Shown: positions 13,805-22,447 of the stretch, piece after piece | Numbering within the stretch: position 1 is the first letter of the stretch | How the letters are laid out: the number at the start of each line of letters is the position of its first letter | Assembly (NCBI RefSeq): GCF_001688725.2 | Contig: NZ_CP015401.2 | Span: 3,162,001 to 3,226,000 of the forward strand | Direction of reading: 5' to 3' | From: Bacteroides caecimuris | GTDB taxonomy: Bacteria > Bacteroidota > Bacteroidia > Bacteroidales > Bacteroidaceae | DNA length: 64,000 nt | Made by a program: the position numbers and the translations under genes | The notes under the pieces: model-generated | Seen by the model: only the letters and a program-made list of their open reading frames with translations | Told to the model about the DNA's origin: nothing | The model's database searches: none

Positions 13805-14848
13805 TTAATTATTTTCCGGACGAAGTTTACGAACAGTTACAGCAGTCTGCCACATCTCGCTTTCGCGTAATTGACGGAGCTCCTCGTTTAACTTTTCACG
13901 ATAATCAGGCTGTGAATTACTATCAATAGAAATCTGTGCTTCGTTACCAGTCTTCACGCTATTATACAACTTTTCAACTACCGGCTTGATAGCATCGTGG
14001 AATGGTCCCATCCAATCAAGGGCACCACGTTGAGCAGTAGTAGAGCAGTTAGCATACATCCAGTCCATACCGTTCTTTGCAAATAACGGCATCAATGACT
14101 GTGTCAGTTCTTCCACTGTTTCATTGAATGCTTCAGAAGGACTGTGACCGTTTTCACGCAATACTTCGTACTGTGCCAGCAACAAACCTTGGATAGCCCC
14201 CATCAATGAACCACGTTCACCTGTCAGGTCAGAAGTAGCCTCGCGTTGGAAAGTTGTTTCGAACAGATAACCTGAACCGATACCAATACCCAGTGCGATG
14301 GTTCTTTCGTAAGCCTTGCCTGTAGGATCCTGATAGATAGCATAAGAAGAGTTCAAGCCACGTCCTTCGAGGAACATAGTACGCAAAGATGTACCCGAAC
14401 CTTTAGGAGCAACCATGATAACGTCGATATCAGCAGGAGGAACTACACCTGTACGGTCGTTCCAAGTGATAGCAAAACCGTGTGAAAAATAAAGAGCTTT
14501 TCCGGCAGTCAGGTAAGGCTTGATAGTAGGCCATACAGACATTACTGCTGCGTCAGACAACAGACACATTACAATAGTACCTTTTTCGCAAGCTTCTTCG
14601 ATACCGAACAAAGTTTCACCCGGAACCCATCCGTCTGCTACTGCCTTATCGTATGTTTTTCCTTCACGTTGACCAACGATTACATTGAAACCGTTATCAC
14701 GCAAGTTCAGTGCCTGTCCAGGCCCCTGTACGCCATAACCGATTACAGCGATTGTTTCATTTTTCAATACTTCACGAGCTTTTTCCAATGGAAATTCGTC
14801 ACGGATTACTACAGTTTCAGTAGTACCTCCAAAATTCAACTGTGCCAT
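13805..14848 (-). CDS. ilvC: Ketol-acid reductoisomerase
   Basis: A 347-residue protein starting MAQLNFGGTTETV. This internal start at 14848 is chosen over the 14920 ATG because the extra 24 residues are low-complexity (NNGWRKSSKTKNKK) and 347 is the usual Bacteroidota length. The Rossmann motif is VIGYGVQGPGQALNL near 35, followed by VGQREGKTYDKA. The C-terminal knotted domain has the metal-binding region (TSDLTGERGSLMGAIQG). It catalyses the second common step of valine, isoleucine and leucine synthesis and is the last gene of the ilv operon, 64 bp after the thioesterase gene. Confidence 0.95.
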   Translation of the reverse strand: MAQLNFGGTTETVVIRDEFPLEKAREVLKNETIAVIGYGVQGPGQALNLRDNGFNVIVGQREGKTYDKAVADGWVPGETLFGIEEACEKGTIVMCLLSDAAVMSVWPTIKPYLTAGKALYFSHGFAITWNDRTGVVPPADIDVIMVAPKGSGTSLRTMFLEGRGLNSSYAIYQDPTGKAYERTIALGIGIGSGYLFETTFQREATSDLTGERGSLMGAIQGLLLAQYEVLRENGHSPSEAFNETVEELTQSLMPLFAKNGMDWMYANCSTTAQRGALDWMGPFHDAIKPVVEKLYNSVKTGNEAQISIDSNSQPDYREKLNEELRQLRESEMWQTAVTVRKLRPENN

Positions 14849-14912
14849 TTTTTTGTTTTTAGTTTTTGATGACTTACGCCATCCGTTATTAATTGGTTTT
14901 ATATTCTCACAT

Positions 14913-15656
14913 TTATTCAAATATCACTTTTGAGCGGCAAACAACTTCGTTGCCATTCTTCTTCACTTCTACGTGAAACTCGTTTGAGTTCACTTCATCG
15001 CAGAAGAAAGAGAGTTCATCACCAAAATAGCTTTCCGCCACATACGCCATTTCAAAACGGCGGATACGTTTGGTCTTATACAGTTCAATCGGGAACAAAT
15101 CAAGGATATGTTCGATGTAACGGATGCTGTTTACATGACCGTTGATATCTATATCACTGTATTTTGCCGTCAGGGTAGCTATCGGCTGATCGCTTGTCAC
15201 TTTGATGCGTGAAGGCTTTTCAATCGGGCAAGGCTCATCACAGACATAATCTACGATACTTCCCCCATGCAAAGTCAACAAGTCGGCAGGCTTGCGGGTA
15301 TTGAGACTAATCATTGCCCATACGGAACGTGCGTAGCCAATCTTCTTCCCATCCTTATCAATAATAGCAAAATTACGATCAGTAAACAAACGGTAGACAT
15401 TTTCCACCCACGTCTGAACCGAGAAATTTTCATACTGATAAGGCATTTCATCCAACTCAATGGCCAGACGTGAAAGCACCCATGTGTAATTGTCCTCATT
15501 CAACGTTGCAATACCAAAACCACGGTCATTGGCGTGAAAACCCGCACAATTGAGCAGATGATTTCCCAGCACCCCCATAGTCAGACGTCCGTTGAAGTCC
15601 ACATGGAACGGTTCTGCCACAAACTGATAAGTCCCTATTCTATTTTCTTCACTCAT
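14913..15656 (-). CDS. Acyl-ACP thioesterase (hotdog fold)
   Basis: A 247-residue double-hotdog protein of the FatA/FatB-like acyl-ACP thioesterase family. The first domain carries GVLGNHLLNCAGFHANDRGFG and the catalytic-type region DIDINGHVNSIRYIEHILDLFP is near 170, with Asp, Asn and His in the usual spacing. It releases fatty acids from acyl carrier protein. It sits inside the ilv operon between ilvN (5-bp gap) and ilvC. The likely link is supply and release of branched-chain acyl groups, because Bacteroides membranes are rich in iso/anteiso fatty acids; that link is inference. Confidence 0.87.
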   Translation of the reverse strand: MSEENRIGTYQFVAEPFHVDFNGRLTMGVLGNHLLNCAGFHANDRGFGIATLNEDNYTWVLSRLAIELDEMPYQYENFSVQTWVENVYRLFTDRNFAIIDKDGKKIGYARSVWAMISLNTRKPADLLTLHGGSIVDYVCDEPCPIEKPSRIKVTSDQPIATLTAKYSDIDINGHVNSIRYIEHILDLFPIELYKTKRIRRFEMAYVAESYFGDELSFFCDEVNSNEFHVEVKKNGNEVVCRSKVIFE

Positions 15657-15661
15657 TATTC

Positions 15662-16219
15662 TTATTGATTTTTACTTTGGTTATACATAGCTTCCCGTCC
15701 ATCAAGAAACTCATTCACCCGTTCAAAGCAGCTGGTAGTAATCGCTACACGTCCCGAACGAACAAACTGCAAAACACAATTCAAAGCCTTCAGTTCACCA
15801 TAGAGCGAAGTTATATCTTCGCTCATTCCATTTTTCTCGACAATAGAAAATACCGGATTGACTTCCACTATACGTGCATTGTATCTACGGATTAGCTTGG
15901 ATGCTTCCGGATTCTCCTGAAAAGCAGGAGTAGACACCTTATATAATGCAATCTCGTGGAAATAAATCTCATCCTCTGTGAAATAATGTGCCTGAATCAC
16001 GTCGATCTTCTTTTCGATCTGTTTCACTACTTTCTCAATGATATCCTTATCAGTCCAGGCAGTTATCGTATACTTATGTACACCTTTAATAGAAGAAGCA
16101 GACACATTCAGACTCTCAATATTTATTTGCCGACGGGTAAATACAGCAGTTACCTGATTCAGCAATCCAGCTATATTCTCCGAATGAACAATGATTGTAT
16201 ATAACGTTTTATCACTCAT
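15662..16219 (-). CDS. ilvN: Acetolactate synthase small (regulatory) subunit
   Basis: A 185-residue protein from ATG 16219 (MSDKTLYTIIVHSENIAGLL). The longer frame back to 16270 is rejected because its extra residues come from a dispersed repeat. The N-terminal ACT domain (about 5-75) includes VFTRRQINIESLNVSAS, and a second ACT-like region is near 95-165. The regulatory subunit binds valine and activates the IlvB catalytic subunit, whose gene lies just upstream. The next gene (thioesterase) starts 5 bp later. Confidence 0.93.
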   Translation of the reverse strand: MSDKTLYTIIVHSENIAGLLNQVTAVFTRRQINIESLNVSASSIKGVHKYTITAWTDKDIIEKVVKQIEKKIDVIQAHYFTEDEIYFHEIALYKVSTPAFQENPEASKLIRRYNARIVEVNPVFSIVEKNGMSEDITSLYGELKALNCVLQFVRSGRVAITTSCFERVNEFLDGREAMYNQSKNQ

Positions 16220-16228
16220 AATTCTATT

Positions 16229-16276
16229 TTTTTTAATGCGGACCCTCAACTCTCCATTCTCAACTCTCAACTTCTC
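16229..16276. repeat. Degenerate AGTTGAG tandem repeat between ilvB and ilvN
   Basis: On the minus strand the segment reads as successive AGTTGAG-like heptamers with one AATGGAG variant. Short degenerate tandem repeats of this kind recur in Bacteroides intergenic gaps. Here it lies inside an operon between two subunits of one enzyme, with no terminator-like hairpin. Confidence 0.6.
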
Positions 16277-17971
16277 CTAGCACTCCAGCAACATCTGGTT
16301 TACCGAACCACCCGGAGGAGTCATCGGCAAAACATTGCCTTCTTCCACCACGCAGGCTTCGAGCAGGAACGGACCGTCCGTTGCCAGCATTTCAGCAATA
16401 GCTTCCTTCAGTTCTTCACGAGTGAAAACACGCTTGGAAGGAATATCATAAGCCGAAGCCACTTTCATATAATCCGGATTCAACATCGGGGTAAACGAAT
16501 AGCGACGATTAAAAAACATAGCTTGCCACTGGCGTACGTTTCCGAGGTAATTATTGTTCAGGCAGATAATCTTCACGGGAGCTTTCTGCTCCATAATCGT
16601 ACCCAGTTCCTGAATATTCATTTGCAGTCCGCCATCTCCCATAAATACGCATACGGTACGTTCCGGTGCTCCGAAAGTTGCCCCGATAGCTGCGGGAAGT
16701 CCGAAGCCCATTGTTCCAAGTCCTCCGGAAGTAATGATACTGCGTTCTTTCGTATATTTAAAGTAGCGTGCAGACATCATCTGATTTTGACCTACATCTG
16801 TTACCAAAACAGCTTCATGGTGAGTAGCATCACTAACCGCACGTACCACTTCTCCCATACTCAAAGAGTTTGTGGCAGGATGAAGTTCGGGACGGATTAC
16901 TTTTTCCTCCTCTACTTTCTCATATTCTTTGAAGCTATCAACCCATTCGGTATGAGTGTTCTTTTTCAGGAGTTTCGTCACAGAAGCCAGTGTTTCCTTG
17001 CAATCTCCCAATACAGCTACATCTACCTTTACATTCTTATTAACTTCCGCAGGATCGATATCAAAATGAATCACTTTTGCCTGCTTGGCGTAAGTTGCCA
17101 AATTACCAGTCACACGGTCGTCAAAACGCATACCGACAGCAATCAGTACATCGCATTTATTGGTATTGATATTCGGTCCCAAATTGCCGTGCATACCCAG
17201 CATACCTTTATTTAACGGATGCTCTGTCGGCAAAGCCGAAAGTCCGAGCAGCGTACAACCCGCAGGCATATCCGCTTTTTCGATAAACTCGCGCAATTCA
17301 CCTTGCGCATTTCCCAATTCAACGCCCTGTCCAACCAATACAAGCGGACGTTCGGCGTTATTAATCAGTTCGGCAGCGACCTGTACAGACTCCGCATCTG
17401 TATCGGGAACAGGAACATAACTGCGGATAAAATCGACTTTCGTCGGTTCATATTTCGTTTTCTCCACTTGCGCATTTTTGGCAAAGTCCAGCACCACCGG
17501 ACCGGGACGGCCACTACGGGCAATGTAAAACGCACGTGCCACCGCCCAAGCTACATCTTCCGCACGGCGGATCTGATAGCTCCATTTAGCGATCGGCTGT
17601 GTGATACCTACCAGGTCAACCTCCTGAAAAGCATCTGTTCCGAGAAAACCCGTTCCTACCTGTCCGGCAATCACCACGATAGGCGTACTATCGATCATTG
17701 CATCTGCAATGCCTGTTACCGTATTGGTTGCTCCGGGACCGCTCGTCACCAGGCAAACACCTACTTCACCCGATACACGGGCATAGCCCTGTGCCGCATG
17801 AGCTGCTCCCTGTTCGTGACGAACCAAGATATGGTTTAATATATTTTGATGATCGTACAAGGCATCGAATACCGGCATGATAGAGCCACCTGGATAACCA
17901 AAAATGGTAGTCACTCCCTGATGTTCCAAAGAACGCATCAGAGCCTCTGCACCTGTTATTAAATCTTTCAT
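16277..17971 (-). CDS. ilvB: Acetolactate synthase large (catalytic) subunit
   Basis: A 564-residue thiamine-diphosphate enzyme. N-terminal domain: MRSLEHQGVTTIFGYPGG with the catalytic Glu in LVRHEQGAAHAAQGYARVSG near 52. Central FAD domain: LVLVGQGVELGNAQ near 210. C-terminal TPP/Mg motif: FMGDGGLQMNIQELGT near 435, completed by CLNNNYLGNVRQWQ. The C-terminal sequence LPMTPPGGSVNQMLLE is typical of biosynthetic, FAD-containing acetolactate synthases rather than catabolic AlsS. It forms acetolactate or acetohydroxybutyrate from pyruvate and pairs with IlvN downstream. It starts 20 bp after ilvD, with a short AT-rich repeat-like gap between them. Confidence 0.95.
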   Translation of the reverse strand: MKDLITGAEALMRSLEHQGVTTIFGYPGGSIMPVFDALYDHQNILNHILVRHEQGAAHAAQGYARVSGEVGVCLVTSGPGATNTVTGIADAMIDSTPIVVIAGQVGTGFLGTDAFQEVDLVGITQPIAKWSYQIRRAEDVAWAVARAFYIARSGRPGPVVLDFAKNAQVEKTKYEPTKVDFIRSYVPVPDTDAESVQVAAELINNAERPLVLVGQGVELGNAQGELREFIEKADMPAGCTLLGLSALPTEHPLNKGMLGMHGNLGPNINTNKCDVLIAVGMRFDDRVTGNLATYAKQAKVIHFDIDPAEVNKNVKVDVAVLGDCKETLASVTKLLKKNTHTEWVDSFKEYEKVEEEKVIRPELHPATNSLSMGEVVRAVSDATHHEAVLVTDVGQNQMMSARYFKYTKERSIITSGGLGTMGFGLPAAIGATFGAPERTVCVFMGDGGLQMNIQELGTIMEQKAPVKIICLNNNYLGNVRQWQAMFFNRRYSFTPMLNPDYMKVASAYDIPSKRVFTREELKEAIAEMLATDGPFLLEACVVEEGNVLPMTPPGGSVNQMLLEC

Positions 17972-17991
17972 ATTTACGATTTGACTATTTA

Positions 17992-19800
17992 CTATTCAAT
18001 GATTCTCACCGCTCCCTTATCGGCAGAGCTTACCATACTGGCATACGCCTTCAGGCTCTTCGGTACATAACGGTCACGAGTGACAGGAGTCATCGGACGG
18101 GCAGCCAGTTCTTCATCCGTCAGTCGCACGTTGATCTTCCGGGCCGGAATATCGATTTCGATAATATCTCCGTCTACAATCTTTCCGATATTACCTCCAG
18201 CTGCCGCTTCAGGAGAAATATGTCCGATACTCAATCCGGAAGTTCCACCGCTGAAACGTCCGTCGGTAATCAAGGCACATTCTTTTCCGAGATGACGGGA
18301 TTTTATATAAGAGGTAGGATAAAGCATTTCCTGCATACCGGGACCACCCTTCGGACCTTCGTGCGTGATGACGACAACATCGCCACTGATGACTCGGCCT
18401 CCGAGGATGCCTTCACAGGCTGCTTCTTGCGAATCAAAGACTTTAGCAGGTCCGGTAAACTTCCAGATACTTTCGTCTACCCCTGCTGTTTTTACTACAC
18501 AACCGTCTTGAGCAATATTGCCTTTCAATACGGCCAGTCCGCCGTCTTTACTGTAAGCATGTTCCAAGTCACGGATACACCCGTTTGCACGGTCCTTATC
18601 CAGTTCCTTATAGTACATACCTTGTGAACCAAGTACGAGATTAAATTTATTTCCGGCTGCGCTCGAATATTTCTTAATTGCTTTTTCGCTTACATTCGGG
18701 CTGGTGATTGAATATTCATTAATGGCTTCTGCCAGTGACATTCCGTCTACCCGGCGAACGGATGTATCTATCAAACCGCCCTTTGCCAGTTCGTCCATAA
18801 TGGCAATGATACCACCGGCACGGTTTACATCTTGAATATGATATTTCTGTGTATTGGGAGCCACCTTGCAGAGACAAGGAGTCTTGCGGGAAAGCATGTC
18901 AATATCATCCATCTTGAAGTCTACTTCTGCTTCGTGAGCAACAGCCAACAAGTGAAGAACCGTATTGGTAGAACCACCCATTGCTATATCCAGCGTCATG
19001 GCATTCAAGAAAGCCTGACGGGTAGCGATGCTACGAGGAAGTACACTCTCGTCTCCTTCTTCATAATATAATTTTGCATTTTTCACGATCAATTCCGCAG
19101 CGTCCTTGAAAAGTTGCGTACGGTTTTCGTGTGTCGCTACAATGGTTCCGTTGCCGGGAAGAGCCAGTCCGATTGCTTCATTCAGACAGTTCATCGAGTT
19201 GGCGGTAAACATACCGGAGCAGCATCCGCAAGTAGGACAAGCATTTTGCTCGATATTCGCTACTTCCTGATCGCTAACACTTTCGTCGGCCGATTTAATC
19301 ATCGCATCGATCAAATCCAGGTGCTGGCCATTCCATTCTCCCGCTTCCATCGGACCACCCGATACAAATACGGCAGGGATATTCAGACGCATAGCCGCCA
19401 TCAACATTCCGGGAGTGATCTTATCGCAATTGCTGATACATACCATTGCATCCGCCTTGTGCGCATTGACCATATATTCTACGCTGTCTGCAATGATGTC
19501 ACGTGAAGGAAGCGAGTAAAGCATACCGTCATGCCCCATTGCTATACCATCGTCGATAGCTATTGTATTGAATTCCGCAGCGAAGCATCCCAGCTTCTCA
19601 ATCTCTGCCTTCACCAGCTGACCGATTTCATGTAGATGTACATGCCCCGGAACAAACTGCGTGAACGAATTGACGATAGCGATAATGGGTTTACCCATCT
19701 GATTCTTCTTCATACCGTTGGCTGCCCATAATGCACGGGCTCCTGCCATCCGACGGCCTTGTGTACTAAACGAACTGCGTAATTGCTTTTTCATTTCCAT
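17992..19800 (-). CDS. ilvD: Dihydroxy-acid dehydratase
   Basis: A 602-residue Fe-S dehydratase for the third common step of branched-chain amino acid synthesis. Cluster and active-site regions are visible: [21 protein letters not shown] near 122, [19 protein letters not shown] near 195 and [23 protein letters not shown] near 505. It is the first structural gene of the ilv operon, directly behind the leader peptide and attenuator. Starts at 19800 (MEMKK) and 19794 (MKKQL) are both possible. A cluster damaged by oxygen would fit the anaerobic host. Confidence 0.95.
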   Translation of the reverse strand: MEMKKQLRSSFSTQGRRMAGARALWAANGMKKNQMGKPIIAIVNSFTQFVPGHVHLHEIGQLVKAEIEKLGCFAAEFNTIAIDDGIAMGHDGMLYSLPSRDIIADSVEYMVNAHKADAMVCISNCDKITPGMLMAAMRLNIPAVFVSGGPMEAGEWNGQHLDLIDAMIKSADESVSDQEVANIEQNACPTCGCCSGMFTANSMNCLNEAIGLALPGNGTIVATHENRTQLFKDAAELIVKNAKLYYEEGDESVLPRSIATRQAFLNAMTLDIAMGGSTNTVLHLLAVAHEAEVDFKMDDIDMLSRKTPCLCKVAPNTQKYHIQDVNRAGGIIAIMDELAKGGLIDTSVRRVDGMSLAEAINEYSITSPNVSEKAIKKYSSAAGNKFNLVLGSQGMYYKELDKDRANGCIRDLEHAYSKDGGLAVLKGNIAQDGCVVKTAGVDESIWKFTGPAKVFDSQEAACEGILGGRVISGDVVVITHEGPKGGPGMQEMLYPTSYIKSRHLGKECALITDGRFSGGTSGLSIGHISPEAAAGGNIGKIVDGDIIEIDIPARKINVRLTDEELAARPMTPVTRDRYVPKSLKAYASMVSSADKGAVRIIE

Positions 19801-19815
19801 CTATCTTTTAATTAA

Positions 19816-19847
19816 AGAGCCTTCCTCACACAAGTGAGAAAGGCTCT
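19816..19847 (-). terminator. Attenuator terminator hairpin upstream of ilvD
   Basis: In the transcript the arms AGAGCCUUUCUCAC and GUGAGGAAGGCUCU pair along 14 positions (one G-U) around a 4-nt loop UUGU, only 16 bp before the ilvD ATG. The following tract is UUAAUUAAAA, so termination by U-run is only moderate. The 5' arm is also the exact complement of an upstream segment (19889-19898), which makes this a switchable structure. Confidence 0.8.
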
Positions 19848-19888
19848 AAATTCTATCTTCTATGGTACGAACACATACAACACAAAAA

Positions 19889-19898
19889 CCTTTCTCAC
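19889..19898 (-). promoter_or_regulatory. Antiterminator segment of the ilv attenuator
   Basis: The transcript reads GUGAGAAAGG here, perfectly complementary over 10 bp to CCUUUCUCAC (19834-19843), the 5' arm of the terminator. It overlaps the leader peptide stop codon (19895-19897). A ribosome finishing the leader would cover it and let the terminator form; one stalled at the Val codons would leave it free. Confidence 0.8.
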
Positions 19899-19972
19899 GC
19901 TCTTGATGGGACCACCACGACGCGAATAATATGCAGGACTGCTAGGTTAATAGATGTATGTAACATATTCAT
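19895..19972 (-). CDS. ilvL: ilv operon leader peptide (25 residues)
   Basis: A short minus-strand ORF beginning MNMLHTSINLAV and ending PSRA, stop TGA at 19895-19897. Eleven of its 25 residues are Ile, Leu or Val, with the control run VLHIIRVVVV at residues 12-21, followed by PS as in enteric ilv leaders. It sits between a consensus promoter and an antiterminator/terminator pair, ahead of ilvD. The role is to sense charged Val, Ile and Leu tRNA by ribosome stalling. Start choice: ATG 19972, with a second ATG two codons later. The gene symbol is by analogy, not homology. Confidence 0.82.
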   Translation of the reverse strand: MNMLHTSINLAVLHIIRVVVVPSRA

Positions 19973-19993
19973 ATTTTCTTTATTTTCGTACTG

Positions 19994-20021
19994 CAAAGGT
20001 AAGGGCTTTTTTATTATATCC
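19994..20021 (-). promoter_or_regulatory. Promoter of the ilv operon
   Basis: The minus strand carries TACCTTTG (19994-20001) as the -7 element, and TTTG lies 19 bp upstream of it as the -33 element. Both match the Bacteroides consensus TTTG-N19-21-TAnnTTTG. The start point would be about 15-20 nt before the leader peptide ATG. Confidence 0.75.
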
Positions 20022-20215
20022 AAACAAATCGAAGAAAAAAAACACTTAAAAGCGAATAATTGTAAGAAAAGAGAGGTGTTATTTCTCTATTTTATCACTT
20101 AAAGGTTGAATTTACAACTATTATCTAACTGCACACCTCACTTTCTTTTTCTGACAAAAGCACTTAATAATCTGAAATTTACCCTCCCTATACCGGAGTA
20201 CAAGCAAATAATTCG

Positions 20216-20223
20216 TATCTTTG
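20216..20223 (+). promoter_or_regulatory. -7 promoter element of the slyD-like gene
   Basis: TATCTTTG matches TAnnTTTG, 46 bp upstream of the ATG at 20270. No clear -33 element is seen. Confidence 0.55.
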
Positions 20224-20269
20224 TAGACCCGTATTTACGGGAATTATTAATCAGAAACAAAAAAATCAG

Positions 20270-20848
20270 ATGGAAACAGTAGAAAACAAGTACATTACCG
20301 TTGCATACAAACTATATACAATGGAAGATGGTGAAAAAGAGTTGTTCGAAGAAGCAAAAGCAGAACATCCCTTTCAATTCATTTCAGGATTAGGAACAAC
20401 ACTCGAAGATTTCGAAAATCAGATAACAGTTCTTTCTAAAGGTGATAAATTTGATTTTACCATTCCGGCAGATAAGGCTTACGGACAATATGACGAACAA
20501 CACGTTATTGACCTCCCCAAAAATATTTTTGAAATAGATGGCAAATTTGACAGCGAGCGTATTAAAGAAGGTAACATCGTACCTTTGATGACTGGCGACG
20601 GTCAGCGCGTAAATGCCTGTGTAGTAGAGATCAAATCGGACATTGTAGTAGTAGACCTCAATCACCCGTTGGCTGGTGCCGACCTGATTTTCGAAGGTGA
20701 AATACTGGAAAGCCGTCCTGCTACCAACGAAGAAATCCAGGAATTGGTGAAAATGATGAGTGGCGAAGGTGGTTGCAGTTGCGGATGCGACAGCTGCGGT
20801 GATGGCTGTGGCGACAACTGCGGTTGCGAAGACGGACACTGTCATTAA
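20270..20848 (+). CDS. slyD: FKBP-type peptidyl-prolyl isomerase, SlyD-like, with Cys-rich tail
   Basis: A 192-residue protein. The FKBP catalytic part is split by an insert-in-flap chaperone domain as in SlyD: FQFISGLGTTLEDFENQITVL, then FTIPADKAYGQYDEQHVIDL, the IF domain at about 70-125, and NHPLAGADLIFEGEILE near 135. The last about 25 residues hold eight Cys and two His in CxC/CxxxC spacing, analogous to the metal-binding tail of E. coli SlyD that donates nickel to hydrogenase. Proline isomerisation and metal storage or delivery are the likely roles. It is monocistronic, divergent from the ilv operon. Confidence 0.88.
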   Translation: METVENKYITVAYKLYTMEDGEKELFEEAKAEHPFQFISGLGTTLEDFENQITVLSKGDKFDFTIPADKAYGQYDEQHVIDLPKNIFEIDGKFDSERIKEGNIVPLMTGDGQRVNACVVEIKSDIVVVDLNHPLAGADLIFEGEILESRPATNEEIQELVKMMSGEGGCSCGCDSCGDGCGDNCGCEDGHCH

Positions 20849-20854
20849 TTGAAG

Positions 20855-20972
20855 TATTAAGTATAAAGTATTAAGTATTATTTCGTGCAGATATAACCTG
20901 AGTTTTAATACTTAATACTTTTTTTATGCCGTCATTCCAGCTAATACTTAATACCTAATACTTGATACTTAA
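20855..20972. repeat. TATTAAGTAT repeat block with terminator-like fold
   Basis: Several direct and inverted copies of a TAATACTTAATACTT-like unit fill the gap between two convergent genes. AAGTATTAAGTATTA (about 20866-20880) can pair with TTAATACTTAATACTTT (about 20905-20921), followed by a T-run, so it could end transcripts of the slyD-like gene. Further copies (20941-20970) could serve the opposite gene. Confidence 0.6.
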
Positions 20973-20974
20973 AA

Positions 20975-22261
20975 TCAGCATCCCTTGTGCGTCATGATGT
21001 CAAGTACCATTTTATCCGTTTCGTTCATGGCTTGCGAGCCGATTCTTGTCAGGTTACGGATGCTTTGGTCTACATCTTCATCTATAATTCCTTCTACGGA
21101 AGTCACACAACGGTTTTCCATTGCCATCATGGCAGACAATACGGCTGTCGAAACTCCGGTGGTTACTTTCAAGGCACAACTCGGTTTTGCACCGTCACAA
21201 ATCATTCCTGTCAGATTGGCAATCATATTTTGAACAGCGAAGGCAACTTGATCGTAGTTTCCTCCCATTAACCTGGTGATTCCACAACTGGAACCTGTAG
21301 CAGCTACCACGCAACCACACAAAGCAGACAGACGTCCCAAACTTTGTTTGATATATATAACAGTGAGATGGCTAAGCATTAAAGCACGGATCAGTTCTTC
21401 TTCACTTTTTCCGTTTTCTTCCGCAAAGACAACGACAGGAAGTGTAGCGGATATCCCCTGATTACCGCTGCCGGAATTACTCATTACCGGAATCATAACA
21501 CCGGCCATACGGGCGTCGCAGGCAGCCGACGTATAAGAAAGGATATGAGAGAACACGCTATCCCCCATCACTTTATGCTCATAAGTTCCCCGAAGCATTT
21601 TCCCTAAAGAATGTCCGTAATTACCTTTAAATGCTTGCTCGGCAGCAGCTTTGTTCAAATGGGCTGTGTCAAGGATGAAACGGATTTCATCCAACGGAGC
21701 AGTCAGTGCAAAATCATAGACCTTGCGCAAATTTAGTTCGAGCGAAGCACCTTCCTCTTCCTCGCTGACTGCCTGTTGCTTGTCGAGCAACGTTTGTTCA
21801 TCTTTGGCTATATATATAAAGGTAGTATGTCCACCGGCAATGATGGCTTTAGCCGTTTTATCTCCCGTTTTACAGATCACTTCGATATAAAGTTTTTCCG
21901 TAATATCTTCTTTTAGAGAAATACAAATCCGTTTTTCTGCGATAAACAGTTTTCCCTGTTCCACCGCTTCCGGCGTACAATCCCTCAACACCTCCAACTG
22001 ATAATCTGATTTGCCAATCAACGCACCCAAAGCAACCGCTATGGGAAGTCCGACCATACCCGTTCCCGGTATTCCTACTCCCATAGCATTCTTTAATATA
22101 TTAGCACTTAACAGGACTTCTATCTTTTCCGGTTTCGCTCCCAATGTTTCGGCAGCCTTAGCTACACAAAGCGCCACAGCAATAGGTTCCGTACATCCGA
22201 TAGCCGGAATGACCTCTTTCTTAATCAATTCTATAATTTGCCTTCTTTCTGATTCAGTCAT
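20975..22261 (-). CDS. L-cysteine desulfidase / UPF0597 (CyuA-YhaM) family protein
   Basis: A 428-residue protein of the UPF0597 family, related to the alpha subunit of Fe-S L-serine dehydratase. It has the N-terminal motif EVIPAIGCTEPIAVALCVAKA near 15-35 and conserved cysteines later (SALCGCVVAATGSSCGITRLM near 315, MICDGAKPSCALKV near 358) that are the likely 4Fe-4S ligands. Characterised members (E. coli CyuA, archaeal CdsB) split L-cysteine to pyruvate, ammonia and sulfide. Related proteins are labelled serine deaminases. No partner transporter is adjacent. Monocistronic by spacing. Confidence 0.85.
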   Translation of the reverse strand: MTESERRQIIELIKKEVIPAIGCTEPIAVALCVAKAAETLGAKPEKIEVLLSANILKNAMGVGIPGTGMVGLPIAVALGALIGKSDYQLEVLRDCTPEAVEQGKLFIAEKRICISLKEDITEKLYIEVICKTGDKTAKAIIAGGHTTFIYIAKDEQTLLDKQQAVSEEEEGASLELNLRKVYDFALTAPLDEIRFILDTAHLNKAAAEQAFKGNYGHSLGKMLRGTYEHKVMGDSVFSHILSYTSAACDARMAGVMIPVMSNSGSGNQGISATLPVVVFAEENGKSEEELIRALMLSHLTVIYIKQSLGRLSALCGCVVAATGSSCGITRLMGGNYDQVAFAVQNMIANLTGMICDGAKPSCALKVTTGVSTAVLSAMMAMENRCVTSVEGIIDEDVDQSIRNLTRIGSQAMNETDKMVLDIMTHKGC

Positions 22262-22447
22262 AGACTTATAAGTTTTGATTCCACAAAAATAGGAAATTCT
22301 TTCTTTTCCAACATTCTATAATGGAGAAATAAAATCTCATATTATTATAAAACCTCCCATATACCAGACTTTAACAGAAAGAATTAATAGAAAAATGAAA
22401 GAGACATAGGTTTTGGAGGTGCATTGTAATCTGTGGTGAACAAGAAA

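Noticed and set aside
14849..14920. N-terminal extension of ilvC
   Set aside because: The extra residues are not family-like and the internal ATG at 14848 gives the usual length.
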